Shown here: positions 18,469 through 26,988 of the stretch, piece after piece
How positions within the stretch are numbered: position 1 is the stretch's first letter
How the letters are laid out: each line of letters begins with the position of its first letter
NCBI RefSeq assembly: GCF_002163855.1
Contig: NZ_CP019332.1
Span: forward strand, 2,149,145 to 2,213,144
Source: Winogradskyella sp. PC-19
GTDB taxonomy: Bacteria > Bacteroidota > Bacteroidia > Flavobacteriales > Flavobacteriaceae
Direction: 5' to 3'
DNA length: 64,000 bases
Program-made: the position numbers and the translations under genes
The notes under the pieces: generated by a model
Told to the model about the DNA's origin: nothing
Databases searched by the model: none
What the model saw: the letters and a program-made list of their open reading frames with translations, nothing else

Positions 18469-18651
18469 ATGAAGAATAATGTACTTAGTGCCTTCGTGGT
18501 TTTTTTCGCAGTTGTTGCTTGTTTGCTTATTATTGATGACATGTCACATAACATAAGTAGTAAGAATTCAGAATCTTTAGATGCACTCAATCAATCCGAA
18601 CAAACCAATACCGAAAATCTTGCGACTTTAGATTTTGAGACTGAGGATTAA
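18469..18651 (+). CDS. Possible small membrane-anchored protein
   Basis: From the ATG at 18469 the frame encodes 60 residues: a hydrophobic helix (VLSAFVVFFAVVACLLII) followed by an acidic, Ser/Asn-rich tail. In-frame ATGs at 18427 and 18442 are also possible. The last 24 bases overlap the 3' end of the convergent dxs gene. The helix-plus-tail shape looks like a real small protein, but I know no family and it could be a chance frame. Confidence 0.4.
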   Translation: MKNNVLSAFVVFFAVVACLLIIDDMSHNISSKNSESLDALNQSEQTNTENLATLDFETED

Positions 18652-20415
18652 ATTACCTAGTTTTTTCTTTAAACTCTGTTCATCAATGTCATTAACTTTT
18701 TTCAGTTCGTTTACTGTACCGTGTTCTGTGAATTGATCTTTAATACCTAAAATCTCGATTTTAGTTTTATAATTATTTGAATTTGCAAATTCTAATAATG
18801 CACTACCAAAACCACCAATAATAGTTCCATCTTCTATGCTAATAATTGCCTTATATCTTTTGAGAACTATATTTAGTAAACCAACATCTAGCGGTTTTAC
18901 AAAGCGCATGTCGTAATGCCCGATATTTTCAAATTCAGGATTATTTTCAATAACGTTATTAACTGTATTTACTGTTGTGCCAACAGATAATATGGCTATA
19001 TCTTTTCCTTCATTAAGACAGATACCTTTTCCTATTTCAATAGTTTCAAAAGGAAGTTTCCATTTTAATAAAATATCACGTCCACGAGGATATCTTATAG
19101 CAATTGGAAAGTCAATTCCATGTTGAACGGTATACATTATATTTCGAAGTTCAATAGCATTACGAGGTGCAAAAATCACTAAGTTAGGAATGCATCGTAA
19201 ATAGGCTAAGTCAAAAACGCCATGATGTGTTGCGCCATCTTCACCGACTAAACCAGCCCGATCTAAACAAAAAATCACAGGTAAGTTTTGTATTGCCACA
19301 TCATGAATAATCTGATCGTATGCACGTTGTAAAAACGTTGAATATATATTACAATAAGGAATTAAACCTTGAGTTGCCATACCAGCCGCTAATGTTACCG
19401 CATGTTGTTCTGCAATACCAACATCAAATGCACGTTCAGGAATTTCCTCCATCATATACTTTAAGGAACTTCCAGTAGGCATTGCAGGTGTAATACCAAC
19501 AATTTTTTCGTTTTGTTTTGCTAATTCTACGATTGTTTGGCCAAACACATCCTGAAATTTAGGCGGTTGCTCGTCAGCTACACATTTAGTAATAAGCTCA
19601 CCAGTTTTGGCATCAAATTTTCCTGGGGCATGATATTTTACTTGATTCTCTTCGGCTTGTTTTAGACCTTTTCCTTTAGTTGTAATTACATGGAGAAACT
19701 TTGGACCTTTTACAGATTTTAAGCGTTCTAATTCTGAAATTAACTTTGGTAAATCATGCCCGTCAATTGGTCCAGAATAATTAAAATTTAAAGCTTCAAA
19801 AATGTTATCTTGTTTTTGAGTGCCTTTTTTTACGTTGGTTAGGTATTGCTTTAGAGCACCAACACTTGGATCTATACCAATAGCATTATCATTTAAAATC
19901 ACCAACAAATTCGCATCTGTAACACCAGCATGATTTAAACCTTCAAAAGCCATTCCGCTAGCTATAGATGCATCTCCGATAACAGCGATATGCTGTTTAT
20001 TTAAATTTCCAGAGAGTTTTGAGGCTATTGCCATACCTAAAGCTGCAGAAATTGATGTCGAAGAGTGCCCAACGCCAAAAGTATCGTATTCACTTTCATC
20101 ACGTTTTGGAAACCCGCTAATTCCTCCAAGTCGGCGATTGGTATCAAAAATTGCTTTACGACCTGTTAGAATTTTATGCCCATACGCTTGATGACCAACA
20201 TCCCAAATGAGCAAATCTTCAGGTGTGTCAAATACATAGTGCAATGCAATTGTTAATTCTACAACGCCAAGACTAGCACCTAAATGACCTTCTTTTGTAG
20301 CAACAATATTTATGATAAAGTCACGTAACTCTTTGGCAAGTTGAGGTAAATTATCTGTTGATAATTGCTTGAGGTCTTTTGGGTAGTTGATGTTATCAAG
20401 AAGTATTTTTTCCAC
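18628..20415 (-). CDS. dxs: 1-deoxy-D-xylulose-5-phosphate synthase
   Basis: This thiamine-diphosphate enzyme joins pyruvate and glyceraldehyde-3-phosphate in the first step of the MEP isoprenoid pathway. Visible features are GHQAYGHKILTGR, the ThDP/Mg motif GDASIASGMAFEGLNHAG ending with NDN, EQHAVTLAAGMA and GATHHGVFDLAYLRCIPN. At 595 residues it is slightly shorter than E. coli Dxs (620). The start is a GTG at 20413-20415. A promoter box (TATTTTTG) ends exactly four bases upstream, so the mRNA may begin at the start codon. The polyprenyl synthase at 33796 uses products of this pathway. Confidence 0.95.
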   Translation of the reverse strand: MEKILLDNINYPKDLKQLSTDNLPQLAKELRDFIINIVATKEGHLGASLGVVELTIALHYVFDTPEDLLIWDVGHQAYGHKILTGRKAIFDTNRRLGGISGFPKRDESEYDTFGVGHSSTSISAALGMAIASKLSGNLNKQHIAVIGDASIASGMAFEGLNHAGVTDANLLVILNDNAIGIDPSVGALKQYLTNVKKGTQKQDNIFEALNFNYSGPIDGHDLPKLISELERLKSVKGPKFLHVITTKGKGLKQAEENQVKYHAPGKFDAKTGELITKCVADEQPPKFQDVFGQTIVELAKQNEKIVGITPAMPTGSSLKYMMEEIPERAFDVGIAEQHAVTLAAGMATQGLIPYCNIYSTFLQRAYDQIIHDVAIQNLPVIFCLDRAGLVGEDGATHHGVFDLAYLRCIPNLVIFAPRNAIELRNIMYTVQHGIDFPIAIRYPRGRDILLKWKLPFETIEIGKGICLNEGKDIAILSVGTTVNTVNNVIENNPEFENIGHYDMRFVKPLDVGLLNIVLKRYKAIISIEDGTIIGGFGSALLEFANSNNYKTKIEILGIKDQFTEHGTVNELKKVNDIDEQSLKKKLGNLILSLKI

Positions 20416-20419
20416 TACA

Positions 20420-20447
20420 CAAAAATACGTCTTTTATTAGTCTTCAA
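20420..20447 (-). promoter_or_regulatory. dxs promoter, probably leaderless
   Basis: On the minus strand, TTG (20445-20447), 17 bases, then TATTTTTG (20420-20427). Only four bases separate the box from the GTG start of dxs. The promoter overlaps the last codons of the upstream TonB-like gene. Confidence 0.6.
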
Positions 20448-21318
20448 TTTTAAAAGTTATAGGAAGATTGTAAACTATAGAAGCTGTTTTATCATTGTGT
20501 TTTGCAGGAATAAATTGAGGAAATAATTCTATAACACGTTTGGCTTCCTTTTCAAATACTGGATGTGGTCCTCTTATTTTAATATTTTGAATTTTACCTT
20601 GTTTATCAATTTCAAAATGGGTAAAGATTCTTTGAATTCCTGATAAGCCTAAATTTCCTTGATTAATATTAAAATTCTCTTGTACCAATTTACTTATGCT
20701 TTTATGAAAATATCTTTTTTCATCTTTTTTTGATAAATTCTTTGGAGTGTCCTTAAACCTCGGTTTTGTATCTACTAAATGATAACTAAAAGGTTCTCCT
20801 GTCGGCTCAATTACCATTAGACCATCTACTATTTCAATAACTTTACCAGTTAAAATATAATCTTCAATGGGTATATCTGATGGTTTCTTAGCTTTCTTAT
20901 CCAGTGGATCTTTCAAAACATCCTTTTTAGTTTCTACAGAGTCAACCTTTTTACTCACAATCTCGATAGTTTCAATTTTTTTGATATTTCCTTTTTTATC
21001 AGAACAGCTTAAGATTGAAGTTCCCATAGCAATCAACAATGCTAATAGGAATAGTTTATGAAAACTCAATTGCTGTTGAAATATAGTTTCAGGAAGTTGA
21101 ATATTAATAGTATCTAATTGTGTTTGCTTAATATGTCCACAAATGCGTTGATGCTTATTCTCACTGATATAATCTTGAATTTGATTCACATCCATTTTGG
21201 TAAAATCAACTACAGTTTTGGTACATGATTTACAAAAGCGACCTTTTTCATTTGGTGTCATAGTAGACCAATCTTCATGACAAGGTTTTGGGATAGATAA
21301 TTTGTAGAATGTTTTCAT
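20437..21318 (-). CDS. TonB-like energy-transducer protein with N-terminal cysteine motif
   Basis: The N-terminus has a conserved flavobacterial cytoplasmic motif: IPKPCHEDWSTMTP, then GRFCKSCTKTVVDFTKM with a CxxC that may bind metal. A single membrane helix follows (about residues 86-105, LFLLALLIAMGTSILSC), then a Lys/Glu linker, and a C-terminal TonB-type domain (FEIDKQGKIQNIKIRGPHPVFEKEAKRVIELFPQF). It probably spans the periplasm and contacts an outer-membrane partner, though it lacks the long Pro-rich linker of classic TonB. The cysteine-rich head might act as an internal sensor (inference). Confidence 0.7.
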   Translation of the reverse strand: MKTFYKLSIPKPCHEDWSTMTPNEKGRFCKSCTKTVVDFTKMDVNQIQDYISENKHQRICGHIKQTQLDTINIQLPETIFQQQLSFHKLFLLALLIAMGTSILSCSDKKGNIKKIETIEIVSKKVDSVETKKDVLKDPLDKKAKKPSDIPIEDYILTGKVIEIVDGLMVIEPTGEPFSYHLVDTKPRFKDTPKNLSKKDEKRYFHKSISKLVQENFNINQGNLGLSGIQRIFTHFEIDKQGKIQNIKIRGPHPVFEKEAKRVIELFPQFIPAKHNDKTASIVYNLPITFKIED

Positions 21319-21395
21319 AACGGATTGATTTCTGAATAAGCATCAATTTTCTTGCCGTATTTTTTTTACTAAATTGAAACTGTATTTTTACAACC

Positions 21396-21845
21396 ATGAT
21401 TAATCCATTTGACGATACATATTTTATGAAAAAAGCACTTCAAGAAGCTGAGTCTGCTTTTGATAAGGGCGAAGTACCTGTAGGAGCTGTTGTTGTCATT
21501 GACGATAAAATTATTGCGCGTTCACATAATTTGACTGAATTATTAAATGACGTTACTGCACATGCCGAAATGCAAGCTATAACATCTGCCGCTAATTTTT
21601 TGGGAGGAAAGTATCTTAAAAATTGTACATTGTATGTAACTTTAGAACCTTGTCAAATGTGTGCAGGAGCTTTGTATTGGAGTCAGATTTCTAAAATTGT
21701 TTATGGCGCAAGTGACGCACAACGTGGTTTTAAAATTATGAACACTAAATTACATCCAAAGACTAAAGTAGTTAGTGGTATTTTAGAGGAAGAAGCTTCT
21801 GACTTGATGAAACGTTTTTTTATAGAAAAAAGAAATTTGAATTGA
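21396..21845 (+). CDS. tadA: tRNA-specific adenosine deaminase
   Basis: The 149-residue protein has the zinc-dependent deaminase motif: H56-A57-E58 and P85-C86-xx-C89 (EPCQMCAGALYW). This is the TadA type that converts the wobble A34 of tRNA-Arg to inosine. Length and the SQISKIVYGA segment fit TadA well; a nucleoside deaminase such as guanine deaminase is less likely. A TATTTTTA box lies six bases before the ATG, a promoter-like position. Confidence 0.88.
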   Translation: MINPFDDTYFMKKALQEAESAFDKGEVPVGAVVVIDDKIIARSHNLTELLNDVTAHAEMQAITSAANFLGGKYLKNCTLYVTLEPCQMCAGALYWSQISKIVYGASDAQRGFKIMNTKLHPKTKVVSGILEEEASDLMKRFFIEKRNLN

Positions 21846-21849
21846 AGTT

Positions 21850-21872
21850 GGTCACTGAGCAGAGTCGAAGTG
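21850..21872. repeat. Copy of a short flavobacterial intergenic repeat
   Basis: GGTCACTGAGCAGAGTCGAAG and the next two bases resemble an imperfect palindromic repeat I recall as common between genes in Flavobacteriaceae (core GAGC-GAGTCGAAG). One flank is complementary to the other (CACT/AGTG). Only one copy lies in this window, just after tadA. Confidence 0.45.
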
Positions 21873-21874
21873 AA

Positions 21875-21905
21875 ACAAAAACGCCCAACCTTTCGGTTGA
21901 GCGTT
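21875..21905 (-). terminator. Terminator of the cold-shock gene
   Basis: Arms 21880-21890 and 21895-21905 make an 11-bp stem. On the minus strand the one non-Watson-Crick position becomes a G-U pair, the loop is a GAAA tetraloop, and a T5 run follows, so it fits the minus strand best. Confidence 0.8.
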
Positions 21906-21930
21906 GAAACTATAAAGTATATCTCTTAAC

Positions 21931-22122
21931 TTATAAAACAGTAACGTTAGCCGCTACCATTCCTTTACGTCCTTCTTCTTCTGTGTACTCTACGTTGTCG
22001 CCTTCGCGAAGTTCAACCCCATCAAGGTTTGATACGTGTACGAAGATGTCTTTTCCTGTTTCTTCGTTTGTAATGAATCCAAATCCTTTTGAATCATTGA
22101 AAAATTTAACTGTTCCAGTCAT
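21931..22122 (-). CDS. Cold-shock domain protein
   Basis: The 63-residue protein is a single cold-shock domain with both RNA-binding motifs: RNP1 KGFGFI and RNP2 DIFVHV, plus the typical TGTVKFFNDSKGFG start. It should bind single-stranded RNA or DNA and melt secondary structure. A -7 box (TATCTTTG on the minus strand, 22149-22156) gives a leader of about 20 bases, far shorter than the long structured leader of E. coli cspA. It is monocistronic with its own terminator. Confidence 0.93.
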   Translation of the reverse strand: MTGTVKFFNDSKGFGFITNEETGKDIFVHVSNLDGVELREGDNVEYTEEEGRKGMVAANVTVL

Positions 22123-22213
22123 TATAAATATAAATAAAAATTAAAGTGCAAAGATACAGTTAAAAACATTACCAATGTTAATAAATCGTTTTATTTCAAA
22201 TTGTTAGGTGTTT

Positions 22214-22459
22214 TTAATATTTGTTACGCTTCTGGTTTTCACGCATTTTATCCAAATTTTCCTTTGTAATCATATAGTCTTTAGGGTCTTTGTCTTTCCA
22301 ACGGTAATAAGAAAATAAAGGAAAAACAACAAAGAAAATTCCCAATACACCGAAGCCAATAAGCTTTTTTTGGTTAGGAATATCTAAGAAATAGCCGCAA
22401 ATTATACTAGCTATAGAGGCTAATAAGGCAATAAGTGTTATGATTTTTAGGATTTTCAT
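22214..22459 (-). CDS. Small two-helix membrane protein, hypothetical
   Basis: The 81-residue protein has two membrane segments (about residues 4-25 and 33-51) and a charged C-terminal tail (YRWKDKDPKDYMITKENLDKM). I recognise it only as a flavobacterial type of small membrane protein. It begins one base after the end of the ClC gene, so it is probably the last gene of that operon and may assist or accompany the channel (inference). Confidence 0.65.
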   Translation of the reverse strand: MKILKIITLIALLASIASIICGYFLDIPNQKKLIGFGVLGIFFVVFPLFSYYRWKDKDPKDYMITKENLDKMRENQKRNKY

Positions 22460-22460
22460 A

Positions 22461-24242
22461 TCAGGATGTGAAATTAATCAATTCTTTGCGGTAAGCTGTA
22501 AGTAATTTAGATTTTGAAACGAATCCGTAGTATTTTTCATTTTTGATAACTGGTAAATTCCATGCATCAGAATCCTGAAACTTTTGCATTACTTTTTGCA
22601 TGCTGTCTTTTTCGTAAATAATAAATTCTGGCGGACGATTCATAAAAGTTGCAACTGTTGTAGAATCATAAAGCGTCTGATCAAACATTACTGTTCGGAT
22701 ATCATCTAACAAAATTATACCCATAAAATTTTGCGCATTATCAGTGACAGGAAACAGGTTTCTACTAGACTTTGCAACACCTTTTTTAAGCATATTACCT
22801 AATGTCATTTCTGGTTGGAGTACAACAAAATTTTGTTCAATTACACTATCTAACTTCATCAATGTCAGTACACTTTTGTCTTTGTCTTGGGTCAAAAGTT
22901 CACCTTTTTCGAGTAGTTCTTTAGTATAGATTGTATGGTCTAAAACGTTTTTATTTATGATAAAAGCCATTGAAGCTGTAATCATTAATGGGACAAAAAG
23001 TTGGTAGCCACCAGTAATTTCTGCAATTAAGAAAATGGCAGTTAGTGGTGCATGTAATACGCCAGCTATTAATCCTGCCATACCAATTAATGTGAAATTC
23101 GCTTCTGAAACCGAAAAACCTAAGCCGCAATTGTTTATAATCTTAGCAAAGAGGTTTCCCAGTGAACTTCCCATTACTAATGTCGGAATGATAATTCCAC
23201 CAGTTCCGCCAGCTGCAAAAGTTGTAGTCATAGCAATAGCTTTAAAAACTGTAATACCAAAAAGGAGCGCAATGACAACCCAAATATTATCAACGTAATC
23301 ATCAAATAATGACGAGCCTATAGCTTTAGTGTCGTTACCTAACATTAAATCGTTGATAAACCCAAAACCTTCCCCATAAAGTGGCGGAATAAAATATAGC
23401 ATTACACCAATAGCCAAACCACCAATAATAAGTTTGTGTCTAGCAGATTTTAACTTATTAAATAGCGAAGTAATTCCGAAATAGATTTTGGTAAAATAAA
23501 TAGAAGCGATTCCTGTTCCAATACCTAAAGCGATATAAAACAAAGTATCTTTAATTTGAAACTTTTCTGAAACTGTAAAGTCAAAAAGCACACTATCACC
23601 AAGAAAAAAATACGATGTAATTACAGATGAAACAGAAGCTATTAAAAGTGGCAGTAATGAAGCAAAGGTTAAGTCTAAACTAAATACTTCAATAGCAAAA
23701 ATAATAGCAGCGATTGGAGATTTAAAAATAGAAGCAATGGCACCTGCAGAAGCACATCCTATTAATAAACTTCGCGTTTTCCTATCAATATGAAGTAATT
23801 GTCCTAAACTAGAGCTTATTGCCGATGCTGAAGCTATTGCTGGTCCAAGTAAACCTACAGAACCACCAAATCCTACAGTTAACGGTGCTGTGATTAAAGG
23901 CAGATAAATCTTTCGTTTATTAATTAGTCCATTTTGTTTTGATAAGGCGTATAATATCGACGGAATCGCATGCTCGCTAGATTTTTTAGAGACATATTTT
24001 ACAAACAGATACACTAGAAGCAAACCTATTACTGGTAAAACAAAGTAGATGCTGTTAGCGGATAGGAGTATGCCTTTTTCGAAAACAGCTTCTATAGCAT
24101 AAGTTATATTTTTGATAAAGACTGCAACTAAACCAGCTAATAAACCAATGATTAAAGCCAATAAAAACACAAAATTCTTTTCGGAAATATGTTTGTATCT
24201 CCAAATGAGTAAGCGTTTAAAAAATTTTGATTTCCTTGGCAT
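22461..24242 (-). CDS. ClC-type chloride channel/transporter with CBS pair
   Basis: The membrane part (residues 20-450) shows ClC features: a SEHAIPSIL segment in place of GSGIP, GGSVGLLGP (126-134), a conserved glutamate in FAIEVF, and the selectivity motif GGTGGIIIP. Two CBS domains follow (about 465-590), as in many regulated ClC proteins. The external gating glutamate of ClC transporters (GREGP, E148 in E. coli) is replaced by leucine (L132, codon CTT on the minus strand). Without it, coupled proton exchange should be lost, so this may act as a passive anion channel. Operon with the genes on both sides (gaps of one base). Confidence 0.88.
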   Translation of the reverse strand: MPRKSKFFKRLLIWRYKHISEKNFVFLLALIIGLLAGLVAVFIKNITYAIEAVFEKGILLSANSIYFVLPVIGLLLVYLFVKYVSKKSSEHAIPSILYALSKQNGLINKRKIYLPLITAPLTVGFGGSVGLLGPAIASASAISSSLGQLLHIDRKTRSLLIGCASAGAIASIFKSPIAAIIFAIEVFSLDLTFASLLPLLIASVSSVITSYFFLGDSVLFDFTVSEKFQIKDTLFYIALGIGTGIASIYFTKIYFGITSLFNKLKSARHKLIIGGLAIGVMLYFIPPLYGEGFGFINDLMLGNDTKAIGSSLFDDYVDNIWVVIALLFGITVFKAIAMTTTFAAGGTGGIIIPTLVMGSSLGNLFAKIINNCGLGFSVSEANFTLIGMAGLIAGVLHAPLTAIFLIAEITGGYQLFVPLMITASMAFIINKNVLDHTIYTKELLEKGELLTQDKDKSVLTLMKLDSVIEQNFVVLQPEMTLGNMLKKGVAKSSRNLFPVTDNAQNFMGIILLDDIRTVMFDQTLYDSTTVATFMNRPPEFIIYEKDSMQKVMQKFQDSDAWNLPVIKNEKYYGFVSKSKLLTAYRKELINFTS

Positions 24243-24243
24243 T

Positions 24244-25080
24244 TTACAAATATATAATCAATGGTAATTCTGGTCTTAAATCAAAAGATTTGCCTTGAAT
24301 ACTATTATCAAAATAAATTTCCATTAAATGTGCTTTACCATTTTTTACTTTTAAGTTTTTAATTCCGTTTAGTGCTTCAATGGTTTTTGAATTTAAGTCT
24401 AAATTATTAGAAGTGATTATAATGTCAGTCACTTTTTTAGTACCATTTACATGATTGTACGTGTCTCGATAATAAGAAACTTCGTCAGGGATAACGTCTT
24501 TAAGGTCATCGAATGTTTTAAAGTTTTTCGTTTCTATTTCTGGATAAACAACAAATACCGAAGGTTCATTTAAATTAAGTTTAGAGTTTTTGGCAGCGTA
24601 AATACTCGCCTTTGGTGCCATCCAATCTTGATGGTAGCGTATTTTTTCAAATGGAATTTTTTCAACGGCATAGTCTTTTACTTTTAATGCAATACTAAAA
24701 GGTGAAGCGCCATTTTTTTGAAAGTTTGAACGTTCTATAAAATCAAGGTTTTTATTTTTTTTAATATTTTCTTCAAGCTCATTTTGGTCGTGCACAAAAA
24801 TGAATTCCAAATACGTATTTAAAAAATTGAAATACCGTCCAGATGTACCTTGTCCTTCGTGAATCATTGAAAGCGAATCAGGAACTGCAGTAAAACCAAT
24901 AGCTTTTAATTTTTCTTTTGCTTTCGTAGGGTTTTCAACCCAAATATTAAAATGGTCAAGTTGTAAGTCGTTAGAAATGGTATCAGAGACATCGCTTTGC
25001 TTTACATCTTTTATTTCTTTCTTACATGAAGAGATACCAAGCATCAAAAAAATGATTAAAAAGTAATTCTGAATTTTCAT
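24244..25080 (-). CDS. Lipoprotein with glyoxalase-like (VOC) fold
   Basis: A lipobox (GISSC, Cys19) is followed by a VOC/Glyoxalase-like domain: LDHFNIWVENPTKAKEKLKAIGF, then GTSGRYFNFLNTYLEFIFV with the H and E positions typical of metal ligands, and a second module from about residue 120. The family contains glyoxalases, dioxygenases and resistance proteins; I cannot assign a substrate. It is the first gene of the probable operon with the ClC channel and the 81-residue membrane protein. Confidence 0.7.
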   Translation of the reverse strand: MKIQNYFLIIFLMLGISSCKKEIKDVKQSDVSDTISNDLQLDHFNIWVENPTKAKEKLKAIGFTAVPDSLSMIHEGQGTSGRYFNFLNTYLEFIFVHDQNELEENIKKNKNLDFIERSNFQKNGASPFSIALKVKDYAVEKIPFEKIRYHQDWMAPKASIYAAKNSKLNLNEPSVFVVYPEIETKNFKTFDDLKDVIPDEVSYYRDTYNHVNGTKKVTDIIITSNNLDLNSKTIEALNGIKNLKVKNGKAHLMEIYFDNSIQGKSFDLRPELPLIIYL

Positions 25081-25106
25081 CTTAACGGTATGTTATTGAA
25101 AGTAAC

Positions 25107-25136
25107 AAAAAATCCTGCGAATTGCAGGATTTTGAA
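25107..25136 (-). terminator. Terminator of aspS
   Basis: Arms 25109-25118 and 25124-25133 (core TCCTGC/GCAGGA) with a five-base loop; on the minus strand the stem is followed by T6. It starts six bases after the aspS stop codon. Confidence 0.85.
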
Positions 25137-25138
25137 GT

Positions 25139-26893
25139 TTATGATTTAAGATTAAGTTTTAAACTTAATTCTGTGAGTTGCTCATCGTCAATTGGCGCAG
25201 GTGCATCAATCATAACGTCTCTACCGCTATTGTTTTTTGGAAAGGCAATAAAATCTCTAATGGTTTCTTGTCCGCCTAAAATGGCAACCAATCTGTCTAA
25301 TCCAAAAGCGATACCACCATGTGGAGGAGCACCATATTCAAAGGCATCCATTAAGAAACCGAACTGTGCTCTAGCTTCTTCTTCAGAAAAACCTAAGTGC
25401 TTTAGCATAATAGCTTGCGTTTCTTTATCATGGATTCTGATAGAACCACCACCGATTTCATTTCCGTTTAATACTAAATCGTAAGCGTTGGCTTTTACTT
25501 CGCCAGGTTTTGAATCTAACAATTCTAATTGACCTGGTTTTGGAGATGTAAATGGATGGTGCATTGCGTGGTATCGTTCTGTATCTTCATCCCATTCTAA
25601 TAAAGGAAAATCCATTACCCAAAGTGGAGCAAATTCATCAGGTTTACGCAAGCCTAAACGTTCTGCTAATTCCATTCTTAAAGCACTTAATTGAGCACGC
25701 ACTTTATTGGTTTCACCTGAAAGTACACAAATTAAATCCCCAGCTTTTGCGGCAGTAACTTCTGCCCATTTAGCCAAATCATCTTGGTCGTAAAACTTAT
25801 CTACTGAAGATTTATAAGTACCATCATCATTAACACGACAATATACCATACCTAAAGCACCAACTTGTGGACGCTTTACCCAATCAATCAGTTTGTCTAT
25901 TTCTTTTCTGGTATAACTATTTCCTCCAGGAACAGCAATTCCAACAACTAATTCTGCCGAATTAAAAACGTTGAATTCTTTATGTTGAGCTACAGTATTT
26001 AGCTCGCCAAATTCCATTCCGAATCTGATGTCTGGTTTGTCGTTTCCGTATAGGCGCATCGCATCATCATAAAGAATACGTGGAAATTTATCGACCTCGA
26101 CACCATTAATTTCTTTTAATAAATGACGAGTCAAACCTTCAAATGTGTTTAAAATATCCTCTTGCTCAACAAACGCCATTTCACAGTCAATTTGTGTGAA
26201 TTCTGGTTGTCTGTCGGCACGTAAATCTTCGTCTCTAAAGCATTTTACGATTTGAAAATATTTATCCATGCCACCAACCATAAGCAATTGCTTAAAGGTT
26301 TGAGGCGATTGTGGTAATGCGTAAAATTGACCTTCGTTCATACGAGAAGGCACCACAAAATCACGCGCACCTTCTGGTGTAGATTTGATTAAATAAGGTG
26401 TTTCTACTTCAATAAAATCATCGTTTGATAAATAATTTCTAACCGCTTGCGCTACTTTATGTCTAAAGATTAAACTCTCTTTTACAGGATTACGACGAAT
26501 ATCGAGGTAACGGTATTTCATACGTAAATCATCACCACCATCAGTTGTATCTTCAATCGTAAAAGGTGGTGTTTTTGAGCCATTTAGAATATTTAATTCT
26601 GAAACTAATACCTCAATATCACCAGTTGGAATATTTGGGTTTTTAGACGCGCGTTCTTGAACTTTTCCAGTTACTTGAATTACAAATTCGCGACCTAATT
26701 TTTGAGCGTTTTCTAAAATTTCTTTTGCTGTTTGCTCTTCATCAAAATACAATTGTGTAATGCCATAACGATCACGCAAATCTACGTAAACCATAAATCC
26801 CTTATCTCTTACACCTTGCACCCAACCACTGAGTGTCACTTCTGTATTGTTATGTGACGCTCTAAGCTCACCACATGTATGACTTCTGTACAT
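25139..26893 (-). CDS. aspS: Aspartyl-tRNA synthetase
   Basis: This class II synthetase charges tRNA-Asp. The 584 residues hold an N-terminal OB-fold anticodon domain ([23 protein letters not shown]), motif 2 ([18 protein letters not shown]), the bacterial GAD insertion, and motif 3 ([15 protein letters not shown]). Length matches the bacterial type, which has the insertion domain. It is monocistronic, between a clear promoter and a clear terminator. Confidence 0.97.
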   Translation of the reverse strand: MYRSHTCGELRASHNNTEVTLSGWVQGVRDKGFMVYVDLRDRYGITQLYFDEEQTAKEILENAQKLGREFVIQVTGKVQERASKNPNIPTGDIEVLVSELNILNGSKTPPFTIEDTTDGGDDLRMKYRYLDIRRNPVKESLIFRHKVAQAVRNYLSNDDFIEVETPYLIKSTPEGARDFVVPSRMNEGQFYALPQSPQTFKQLLMVGGMDKYFQIVKCFRDEDLRADRQPEFTQIDCEMAFVEQEDILNTFEGLTRHLLKEINGVEVDKFPRILYDDAMRLYGNDKPDIRFGMEFGELNTVAQHKEFNVFNSAELVVGIAVPGGNSYTRKEIDKLIDWVKRPQVGALGMVYCRVNDDGTYKSSVDKFYDQDDLAKWAEVTAAKAGDLICVLSGETNKVRAQLSALRMELAERLGLRKPDEFAPLWVMDFPLLEWDEDTERYHAMHHPFTSPKPGQLELLDSKPGEVKANAYDLVLNGNEIGGGSIRIHDKETQAIMLKHLGFSEEEARAQFGFLMDAFEYGAPPHGGIAFGLDRLVAILGGQETIRDFIAFPKNNSGRDVMIDAPAPIDDEQLTELSLKLNLKS

Positions 26894-26911
26894 ATTAAAA
26901 TATTAAGGTTG

Positions 26912-26940
26912 CAAATTTAAGGAAGTTATGAGACTATCAA
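26912..26940 (-). promoter_or_regulatory. aspS promoter
   Basis: On the minus strand TTG (26938-26940), 18 bases, then TAAATTTG (26912-26919), 18 bases before the ATG of aspS. The -33 element almost touches the upstream terminator hairpin. Confidence 0.6.
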
Positions 26941-26942
26941 TA

Positions 26943-26972
26943 AAAAATCCGAAGACATTGCTTCGGATTTTT
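26943..26972 (-). terminator. Terminator of the RND efflux operon
   Basis: Perfect 12-bp stem (arms 26943-26954 and 26961-26972, core TCCGAAG/CTTCGGA) with a six-base loop and T-rich edge on the minus strand, 16 bases after the RND stop. Confidence 0.85.
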
Positions 26973-26988
26973 ATGCTTTTTAACAACT

